From positions 1 to 33,538 of the forward strand of contig CBCYMI010000034.1 in the NCBI GenBank assembly GCA_965183855.1: a DNA stretch of 33,538 nt, written 5' to 3'. Shown here one piece after another: positions 26,359-33,538 of this stretch (its first letter is position 1; each line of letters starts with the position of its first letter). The stretch comes from CBCYMI01 sp965183855. Lineage in GTDB: Bacteria > Pseudomonadota > Alphaproteobacteria > Caulobacterales > Maricaulaceae. A model generated the notes under the pieces. That model was not told the DNA's origin. It did no database searches and saw only the letters and a list, made by a program, of their open reading frames with translations. The translations under genes and the position numbers were made by a program.

Positions 26359-27294
26359 TTATAAGGTTCTTTTTTTTGAAACATCCCGTAAAAAAGCCAG
26401 ACCGATTCCAAGCCCTGTTAAACAGGTTCTTTTAGGCTGTAACCATAAAATTGACAGGCTGGATTTAAGAGCAATCATAAAATAATGAGCACATACACAA
26501 TATTTATACCCCATTCTTAATGCCCTTCTTGCCAGATAGCGATAAAATAATGCTTTTGATTTATGATAATATTTCAGCTCAAAATCAGGTATTTTATATT
26601 TCAAAGTTTCAGCTAAACGCAACCATGATGTTTCCATAGAAGATAAATCTGAAGAAAGACCATCATAAGAGGTATGATAATGCACAAGAATATGTGGCAA
26701 TCCTCTTATTAGCCATTTGCGTTGACATACCGCTCTTGCTAGCCATTCTTGATCTTCTGCATGATTTAATCCAGAATTAAAAAGACCAATCTCTTCAAGA
26801 GCGGTCTTTCGAACAACAATATTTGAACTGGTACAGACAAAATTATCTCCCATAACATGATATAGGTTTAATTTTTTAATATATTTAGAAAGAATTCTAT
26901 GTTTTTTTAAATGTGGATCATGAATATGAACACGTGCATAGCTCATGCCTAATTTGGAGTATTTTACAAATTGTTGTGCATGTTTAGCTAATTTATGTAC
27001 AGCCCATTCATCATCTGCATCCAAAAAAGCTAAATATCTGCCTTTCGCATGTTTAATGCCTGTATTTCTAGCTACTGAAACCCCTTGATTATCCTGCGTA
27101 ATAATCCTCATATGTTTGTATTTTTCTGCAAAAAAATAAGCCTGCTTTAGACTATCATCTGTCGATCCATCATTAATCAATATCACTTCAAAAGATTTAA
27201 AGCTTTGATTAAAGACACTCTTTAATGTCCTATGAAGGGTTTTTTCTGCATTATAACAGGGTAAAATAACAGAAAATACAGGAGGTTTATTCAT
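26359..27294 (-). CDS. Glycosyltransferase family 2
   Basis: A 311-residue GT-A glycosyltransferase: FSVILPCYNAEKTLHRTL, EVILINDGSTDDSL, DNQGVSVARNTGIKHAKG and the metal-binding FLDADDEW. The C-terminal segment (KALFYRYLARRAL) parallels the next gene downstream, a likely paralogue. The start codon lies inside the end of the flippase gene (8-nt overlap), showing tight operon packing. Substrate unknown. Confidence 0.9.
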   Translation of the reverse strand: MNKPPVFSVILPCYNAEKTLHRTLKSVFNQSFKSFEVILINDGSTDDSLKQAYFFAEKYKHMRIITQDNQGVSVARNTGIKHAKGRYLAFLDADDEWAVHKLAKHAQQFVKYSKLGMSYARVHIHDPHLKKHRILSKYIKKLNLYHVMGDNFVCTSSNIVVRKTALEEIGLFNSGLNHAEDQEWLARAVCQRKWLIRGLPHILVHYHTSYDGLSSDLSSMETSWLRLAETLKYKIPDFELKYYHKSKALFYRYLARRALRMGYKYCVCAHYFMIALKSSLSILWLQPKRTCLTGLGIGLAFLRDVSKKRTL

Positions 27295-28597
27295 GGATTC
27301 TTCCTTTTACTGAGGCTTCCATTTTTTTTACCAATATAAAGCCAGACATCATATAAAGTGGAAAAACGAGACAAGATATAATTAAAAGCGCAATTATTCC
27401 TGTCATTAATCCATTAAGCCAGATCCCTAAAAATAATGAAGATAAAACAGAAAAACTAATTAAAACAGAGGCAATAAAATCAATGTCTGTTCTGCCTGTT
27501 ACTCGTAAAACCTGATTTGTAATATCTCCTAATAATCTAGGCGTTGCGGTTAAGCATAACAGCATCATTAAAGGAATTGCGAATATCCATTTTTTACCAA
27601 AAATCAGCGGAGCATAAACAGGCACAAAAACAGCCTGTAAAATTAATAACCCAACAATAATTATTCCACCTGTTTTTAAAGAATGTATCAATGCTTTACC
27701 AATTCCCTTCCCCTCTCTCCAAGCAAGACATAAATGAGGATAAAGTGCATTTGAAAACGCTTTTGTTAAGGAAAGCGAAAACCCAAGACCTGCATTAAAG
27801 GCAAAATAATAAATACCAAGTGTTTCAACCCCTAACATTCCACCAACAATCAGTTTATCAAGATGCAAACGACTTGCCATTAAAACTTCAGATCCTAATA
27901 ATGGCAAACCATAGGCAATTAATTCACGCCAATCTTTTAAACCTAACTTAATATTAAATCGCCAGAAAACCTTAAATCGAACTCCAAATAACCAGATGGG
28001 AGCTGTTAATAATTTTGGTAAAATAATAGCCCAAACTCCTAATCCAAAAATAGCAAGTAAAGCCGTTAGAATATTATCTATTCCAATCTGTGTACCGGAA
28101 ATAAGCGCAATTCTTCCTAAATTATTTTTTCGCTTAATTAAGAAAACATGGATTAAACCAAAAGGCATAATTAAAAAAACAAAAGATAAAATCACCATTA
28201 AATAAATTAATAAAGGTATTTTGAAGATAATCGATAATATAAACCCAACAAAAATATGTAATAAAAATAGAAAAATACAGCATATCCAGTTTAAAATATA
28301 GGCTGTATTACAGGTTTGAGCTAATTCATCTTTTTTAGCTCTGATAATAGCCTGACCCGCGCCTGTTTCTCCTAAAATTTTGATTAATTCATGACTGGTT
28401 AGTGCAAGAGCTGCTAATCCAAAATCATTTGGAACCAACCATCTTGCTAAAATAATTGTTGTGATCAAACGGGTTATTCTAGCACCAAATTCTGAAAGAC
28501 CAAGCCAGCCAATATTTCGAATAAACTGATTTTTAAAAAGCTTAAGAAAAGAATAAAGCAAAAATTTACGCCAGAGATGAAAATGTAAAAAGCGCAC
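27287..28597 (-). CDS. Polysaccharide flippase (Wzx/WzxC type)
   Basis: A 436-residue integral membrane protein with about 12-14 hydrophobic segments, in the MOP exporter superfamily. The N-terminus is typical: NIGWLGLSEFGARITRLITT, then ARWLVPNDFGLAALAL and a GAGQAIIRAKK-like segment. It flips undecaprenyl-linked repeat units to the periplasm for the polymerase. The start is a GTG with AAGGAAG upstream. It heads a four-gene minus-strand operon with three glycosyltransferases. Confidence 0.9.
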   Translation of the reverse strand: MRFLHFHLWRKFLLYSFLKLFKNQFIRNIGWLGLSEFGARITRLITTIILARWLVPNDFGLAALALTSHELIKILGETGAGQAIIRAKKDELAQTCNTAYILNWICCIFLFLLHIFVGFILSIIFKIPLLIYLMVILSFVFLIMPFGLIHVFLIKRKNNLGRIALISGTQIGIDNILTALLAIFGLGVWAIILPKLLTAPIWLFGVRFKVFWRFNIKLGLKDWRELIAYGLPLLGSEVLMASRLHLDKLIVGGMLGVETLGIYYFAFNAGLGFSLSLTKAFSNALYPHLCLAWREGKGIGKALIHSLKTGGIIIVGLLILQAVFVPVYAPLIFGKKWIFAIPLMMLLCLTATPRLLGDITNQVLRVTGRTDIDFIASVLISFSVLSSLFLGIWLNGLMTGIIALLIISCLVFPLYMMSGFILVKKMEASVKGRIHE

Positions 28598-29528
28598 TAC
28601 ACTTCCTTTTTATAACCATTATAGTTTAAGTTTTGATCATTCTAGCATTCTCCGTCAAATTCTGCTTATAAACTATTTGTGACTTTAAGCTTTTTATATA
28701 TTCAACTGGTTAAAACTAAACCCGAAAAACGCACGCTTTGTATCGTTAAACAGGATTTCTATCATATATAATAGTTTCTAATCTCTATCTTATAAGCATT
28801 AATACGCCTGAAAAAGAATATAAAACAATACTCAGAGTAAACCATATAAACTCCATTCACACGCTTTAATAATAACTGCCACCAAAACAGGGGTTTAAAC
28901 CCAGATTAAAGCTCATATCATCTTTAAAACCTTCTTTAATTTACGTAAAGATAACGGCATTTCAAAAATGCTCTTTTATTGATTATTGAAAGAGTGTGAA
29001 TTTTAAGTCTAACTCTGGAAATTTAAATAAAAAATAAATACGCTCAAAAAACAAGAAACAGTCAGCTTTTAAAGATATCTTCTAAATGCGCACATTGGTG
29101 TGATTTCTGTTAAAGAGCCTAAAAGCCTAAAGCCTAAAGCCTAAAGCCTAAAGCCTAAAGCCTAAAGCCTAAAGCCTAAAGCCTAAAGCCTAAAGCCTAA
29201 AGCCTAAAGCCTAAAGCCTAAAGCCTAAAGCCTAAAGCCTAAAGCCTAAAGCCTAAAGCCTAAAGCCTAAAGCCTAAAGCCTAAAGCCTAAAGCCTAAAG
29301 CCTAAAGCCTAAAGCCTAAAAATGGATATCTTTACACTTCGCAAACCGCAATTCTTTTTCGCAATTTGCAAGAAAATTACAAAAAATAGAATGTTTCCCA
29401 CTCTTGTCAAACTTACTTAAAGTTTTATTTTCTTCTTATTTATCAATGCTTTATTAAATTTTTAAGAAAAATGGTCTGTTTCCTGCAATATAGAAATTAT
29501 CTCAGGTAAAAAATCAAGGAGAGAGAAA
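28598..29528. other. 931-bp gene-free divergent region with a long heptamer tandem repeat
   Basis: This region separates the flippase operon (minus) from the sugar transferase gene (plus) and must carry both promoters. It contains the (GCCTAAA)28 array (separate entry) and, 40 bp after it, CGCAATTTGCA (29360-29370), the 11-mer also found before the export operon. AAGGAGAG directly before 29529 is a strong ribosome site. The 500 bp on the flippase side show no coding frame or other element I recognise. Confidence 0.6.
29117..29320. repeat. (GCCTAAA)28 heptanucleotide tandem repeat
   Basis: 28 uninterrupted perfect copies of GCCTAAA occupy 29125-29320, preceded by one imperfect copy with an extra A (29117-29124). 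Because 7 is not a multiple of 3, every frame meets TAA on the plus strand or TAG on the minus strand within 21 nt, so the array is not translated. It ends 208 bp before the sugar transferase ATG. There are no spacers, so it is not a CRISPR array. Confidence 0.98.
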
Positions 29529-30194
29529 ATGCAAAACACAAAAACAAAATGGTATAATTTTCAAAAATTAGCTGTTTTCGGAAAAAAATTAGATATATTT
29601 TTAAAATATTTGATTGATTTCACAGGTGCTTTAACAGGATTAATCTTTGCCGCGCCTTTATTGATCCTGATCGCGATTGCAATTAAACTGGAAAGCAAAG
29701 GATCTATTTTCTTCTCTCAAAAACGCGTGGGGTTAAATGGAAAACTATTTAATATGTATAAATTCCGTTCTATGTATATTGATGCTGAAGAACGCATGAT
29801 TTCTCTTAACAAAAACAATCAGCATGGCAATAAGGGAATTACATTTAAAATGAAAAAAGATCCAAGAATTACAAAAATCGGAAAGTTTATTCGCAAATAT
29901 AGCATTGATGAACTGCCACAATTATTGAATATCCTTAAAGGAAACATGTCTATTGTAGGACCAAGACCTGCTCTCCCTCGTGAAGTTGCACGCTATAATC
30001 TGACCTCAACTGCTCGCCTAAAAGGAAAGCCAGGACTGACTTGTTTATGGCAAATTTCTGGACGCTCTAATATTTCTTTTGAACAGCAAGTCGAAATGGA
30101 TGTAGATTATCTAACAACAAGAACGCTTATCAAAGATATTAGCATTATTTTAAAAACACCTCATGCAGTTTTAACTGCTAAAGGCGCCTATTAA
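29529..30194 (+). CDS. Undecaprenyl-phosphate sugar phosphotransferase (initiating glycosyl-1-phosphate transferase)
   Basis: A 221-residue bacterial sugar transferase of the short monotopic type. One hydrophobic N-terminal segment (about 31-53) precedes the catalytic domain with RVGLNGK, MYKFRSM, DELPQLLNILKGNMSIVGPRP and KPGLTCLWQISGRS. It moves a sugar-1-phosphate from a UDP-sugar onto undecaprenyl phosphate and so starts the repeat unit. AAGGAGAG fixes the ATG. It is transcribed alone, behind the heptamer repeat and before a strong terminator, so regulation at its promoter would gate the whole pathway. Confidence 0.93.
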   Translation: MQNTKTKWYNFQKLAVFGKKLDIFLKYLIDFTGALTGLIFAAPLLILIAIAIKLESKGSIFFSQKRVGLNGKLFNMYKFRSMYIDAEERMISLNKNNQHGNKGITFKMKKDPRITKIGKFIRKYSIDELPQLLNILKGNMSIVGPRPALPREVARYNLTSTARLKGKPGLTCLWQISGRSNISFEQQVEMDVDYLTTRTLIKDISIILKTPHAVLTAKGAY

Positions 30195-30513
30195 TTTTGT
30201 ATCCTTCTCTAGTTTTAACCGAACCTCTTCTACCTGCCAGAAATGGCAGGTTTTTTTTATTATAAATCCTCAATCAATGTTTAATTAATCTTCTATTTTA
30301 TACCTTTAAAGCACAAACCCAACCCCCCGAATGTAAAAATGAATAAAAACAGGTTAAAAATTTATCATTTCTCAGAGCTATTTATTTTTTTAATTAAAAG
30401 CCTCTTTTTCAGTTTTGATTTTTTTATGGTTTAGCTTTTATGTCTAAAAACAAGAATAATAAAGCCTGTTCCTAATATAAATTGAATAAATTCATGAAAA
30501 AGAAGATGATTTT
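30195..30513. other. Spacer between sugar transferase and WecG-like gene
   Basis: A 319-bp gap that holds the terminator described above and then AT-rich sequence. Since a strong terminator precedes it, the WecG-like gene should have its own promoter here, but none is clear by eye. Confidence 0.45.
30232..30258 (+). terminator. Rho-independent terminator after the sugar transferase gene
   Basis: ACCTGCCA-GAAA-TGGCAGGT is a perfect 8-bp GC-rich stem closed by a GNRA tetraloop and running into eight T residues. It lies 38 bp after the stop codon. It is the clearest terminator in the window. Confidence 0.95.
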
Positions 30514-31308
30514 ATGAAGCATCATATTCAAAAAACAGAATCGCTCTTTGGACTGGAATTATCAAATGATTTCCTGGAAAATATCAGTCAATATCTTATC
30601 CAAAGAGCTGTTGAAAATAAAAAAACTCAACTTTCCTTTATCAATGCGCATTGTCTTAATCTTGCTCGTAAAAACAAGCGTTATTATCAAAGTCTTAAAA
30701 CTTCCGAGATTTTATTACCAGATGGAAGCGGGGTTAATCTTGCTCTTAAGCTCAAAGGAAAAAAACTAATTAATAATTTAAATGGAACAGATTTATTTCC
30801 AATTTTATGCCAACAAGCTGCACAGAAAAAATTAAGTCTGTTTTTATTGGGAGCCAGACCAGGCATTGCCGAAAAAACAGCAGAAAATATAAAAAAACAA
30901 ATTCCTGATTTAATCATAGCTGGAACACAAGATGGATATTTTAAAACAGAAGAAACCAAAACCATTATTGCAAATATTAACGCATCCAGGGCAGATATTG
31001 TCTTGATTGCGTTTGGGGTCCCAAAACAAGAGCTTTTTATTACAGAGCATAAAGCTGAATTTAAGGCAGGTTTGATCCTGGGAGTTGGTGGATTATTTGA
31101 TTTTTTTTCCAATCGTATTCCAAGAGCGCCCCTATGGCTTAGAAAAACTGGAATGGAATGGATTTATCGTTTTATTCAGGAGCCAAAACGCATGTGGAAA
31201 CGCTATCTATTAGGAAATCCTTTATTTGTCATGCATGCTGTTTTTCATGCGCTTTCTTACTGGATCCAAAAAAGCATAAGATTAAATCGAAACAAATCCC
31301 GCAAATAA
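30514..31308 (+). CDS. WecG/TagA/CpsF family glycosyltransferase (GT26)
   Basis: A 264-residue transferase. Family motifs in order: LSFINAHCLNLARKN, ILLPDGSGVNLALKL, NNLNGTDLFP, LFLLGARPGIAEKTAENIKK, GTQDGYF, IAFGVPKQELFI, LGVGGLFDFFSNRIPRAPLW, and GMEWIYRFIQEPKRMWKRY, the membrane-associating tail. Members add the second sugar (for example N-acetylmannosaminuronic acid or N-acetylmannosamine) to an undecaprenyl-linked primer, which fits its position after the initiating transferase. The exact sugar cannot be read. Confidence 0.92.
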   Translation: MKHHIQKTESLFGLELSNDFLENISQYLIQRAVENKKTQLSFINAHCLNLARKNKRYYQSLKTSEILLPDGSGVNLALKLKGKKLINNLNGTDLFPILCQQAAQKKLSLFLLGARPGIAEKTAENIKKQIPDLIIAGTQDGYFKTEETKTIIANINASRADIVLIAFGVPKQELFITEHKAEFKAGLILGVGGLFDFFSNRIPRAPLWLRKTGMEWIYRFIQEPKRMWKRYLLGNPLFVMHAVFHALSYWIQKSIRLNRNKSRK

Positions 31309-31521
31309 AATATATTTGAGGTATTTTTAAAAAAAAGAGCAAACAGGATCTCTACGCCTTTATTGAACGCTCAAACAGGATTGTTTTAAGACTATTTCAA
31401 AATTTTAAAGATATAAGATTTATCTTTATTTCAAACTTTCCAGATAAAATTCAGGATGTCTCAATTGGTCACATCATAAAATTACAACCTCACTGGATAG
31501 ATCAAAATAAGTTGAAATTTT

Positions 31522-33538
31522 ATGAATTTTATTAAAAAACAAACCCTTCTTAATCATCCAACACGTTTAAAAAACGTTGAAGATTATACAGAAATTGCAA
31601 AAATATCAAAAATACAATTAACCGCAATTACAAGATTGGTCGCGAAATTGTTTAATGCCCCCTATGCAGCAATTCATTTTCTAGATGATAAATATATTCA
31701 ACCAATTGCGCAATATAATAAAAATAAGTTTAGCTTTAATCATATCTTAATCCAGGATTCCTTTTGTTATTACACACTCAATAAAAAAACAGAAACCCCT
31801 TTTATCGTAAATAATACAAAAACAGATCGACGGTTCCAAAACATAGCTTATGTCAAACAAGGCATTCATTTCTATGCTGGCATTAAATTAAAAACGGTTG
31901 AAAATCAGCTGATCGGTAGTCTATGCGTTATGGATACCTATCCAAAACTAGAAATAGATCCTGAATTAATTGAAAGATTATATGATTTATCTTCAATTAC
32001 ATTAAAAGAAATTGAAACCATTAAACTTAAATATAAAACAGAACATATTGAAAGAAGATTAAATGATGTGCTGGAACATTTGCCCCAGGGATTGGCTGTT
32101 TTTGATAAAAATGATTATCTGGTGATTGCAAATAAATCTCTTAGAGACAGCCTTCCTGAAAAACTGGCTCAAGAGATTTATAAAAAAGATATTCGCTATG
32201 AAAGCATTATTAAAAAAGTTATTTCAGATGGATATCATTTTTCCAATTCAAATAAAAACAAGCAATTTATCAAAGAGTTAATTAAACGGCATAAAACGCC
32301 GACTGAATCTTTTGAGATTAAAACAAAAAACAATCAAATCATTAAAATCATAGAGCATCTTACACCTTCTGGAGATATTATCAGTCAACAATTAAATGTT
32401 ACCAAAAAACGATTAAAAGAAGAAGAAGCCTATCATCAAAGCATTATGCGTGAAGCCATTGCCAAAACGGCGATGGATGCCATTATTACCATTAATCATA
32501 AAGGCATTATTTTAGAGTTCAATCATGCCGCTGAGTGTATTTTTGGCTTTAAGGCAAAAGACGTCATTAATACACCTTTATTAAATACGATTATTCCAAA
32601 AAACATGCGAAAAGCTCATACAGCTGGACTTAAAAAATATTTAAAAACCAGAAAAACAAACATAATGGGAAAGAGACTTGAGCTAAAAGCTATCAAAAAT
32701 AATGGGGAAGAAATCGATGTGGAACTTATGATCTCCCCTATAGAAGTCAACCAGGAAGTCTATTTTACAGCCTATTTGAAAGATATTTCCGAGACAAAAC
32801 AATATCAAAAAGTATTACAGGACGCAAAAGAAAAAGCTGAGATGGCAAATATCGCAAAAACTGATTTTCTTGCAAATATGAGCCATGAAATCAGAACGCC
32901 TTTAAATGGTATTATTGGCGCGTTAGATTTATTAATGGAAGAAGAATCCGGACTTATTGAAGAATTAAGTGATGAAAAAAAAACATTTGCTTAATACAGC
33001 CCGAAGATCTTCGGAAACTTTATTGGTTTTGATTAATGATTTATTAGATATCTCAAGAATAGAAGCGGGAACCATTAAATTAAAACAAACCGCTTTTTAT
33101 CCAAGATCTCTATTAATGCAAGCAAGAGATTTATTTGAAACTTCTGCGCATGAAAAAGGTATTAGCCTGCTCATGACCCCTATAAAAGAACCACCTTTGG
33201 TCTATGGAGATCCAGACCGAATTAGGCAAATTCTGTTTAATCTGATTTTCAAATGCTATTAAATTTACAGAAACGGGTATTGTAGAAATCGGTGTTGAAA
33301 GTGAAATAATAAACAAAACACACTGTCAAATTGTGTATAATGTTAAAGATCAAGGGACCTGGCATTGATGAAGATAAAATCAATTTGATTTTTGAGCGAT
33401 TTAAACAGATTGATGGAGCTAGAACCCGAAATATGGAGGAATGGGGCTTGGTCTTGCTATCAGTAAGGAATTGGTTGAAATCATGAAAGGCTCCATTGAA
33501 GTCATGCCAAACTCTGATGGAAAAGGGAACTCTGTTTC
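31522..33538 (+). pseudogene. GAF-PAS-PAS sensor histidine kinase with four frame breaks; runs off the window
   Basis: The first frame encodes 490 residues: a GAF domain (about 30-165, with ENQLIGSLCVMDTYP), a PAS domain (about 178-295, LPQGLAVFDKND), a second PAS (about 305-425, TAMDAIITINHKG) and the H box SHEIRTPLNGIIG with H455. No membrane segment is seen, so the sensor is cytoplasmic. The frame breaks at A9 (32975-32983, one A too many), T4 (33246-33249, one T too many), G3 (33354-33356, one G too many) and A3 (33429-33431, one A too few). Correcting them restores LLDISRIEAG, the N box NLISNAIKFT, the G1 box DQGPGID, FERFKQID and GGMGLGLAIS. It is either a decaying gene or local sequencing error. 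Receiver or Hpt domains may follow outside the window. Confidence 0.88.

Noticed and set aside
29125..29320. Heptamer array as a CRISPR array, coding repeat or telomere
   Set aside because: The copies are contiguous without spacers, all frames contain stops within 21 nt, and the array is internal, flanked on both sides by normal bacterial genes.
30687..31112. Minus-strand frame of 141 codons
   Set aside because: Antisense to the WecG/TagA-type gene, whose motifs are complete; no independent motif or ribosome site.

Overview
The window is AT-rich DNA from an alphaproteobacterium. Three things point there. A protein with two cold-shock domains sits beside a secreted DUF192 protein and tRNA-Pro. 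glpX and recJ lie in tandem. The histidine pathway runs through HutF and HutG. The genus cannot be named from the sequence alone. An adhesin, histidine catabolism and a capsule/exopolysaccharide cluster would suit a host- or surface-associated life, but that is inference.

Left third (1-11.9 kb). A very large two-partner-secretion adhesin is transcribed leftward off the window edge; it has a signal peptide, a TPS domain, beta-helix sequence and an embedded lectin-like domain. Divergent from it is a fusion of a TyrA dehydrogenase and a prephenate-dehydratase-like domain. Then come tRNA-Pro(UGG), a doubtful small ORF, and on the minus strand a DUF192 protein, the double cold-shock protein, tRNA-Glu(UUC), recJ, a small coiled-coil reading frame without a start codon, glpX and a small lipoprotein.

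Middle (12.2-19.4 kb). A complete five-enzyme histidine-to-glutamate pathway: hutF on the minus strand, divergent from hutI-hutH-hutG-hutU on the plus strand. HutH, HutU, HutI, HutF and HutG convert histidine through urocanate, imidazolonepropionate, formiminoglutamate and formylglutamate to glutamate, ammonia and formate. No hut regulator or permease is in the window.

Right (19.9-31.3 kb). A Wzx/Wzy-type polysaccharide locus in several transcription units: a small unknown ORF, an outer-membrane export protein, a kinase-less chain-length protein and a polymerase (plus strand); flippase, two GT2 and one GT4 glycosyltransferases (minus strand); then the initiating phosphoglycosyl transferase and a WecG/TagA-type transferase (plus strand). 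The space between the last two divergent units holds 28 perfect tandem copies of the heptamer GCCTAAA, the most striking non-coding feature. The window ends in a GAF-PAS-PAS sensor histidine kinase whose frame is broken four times in about 460 bp, each time at a homopolymer.
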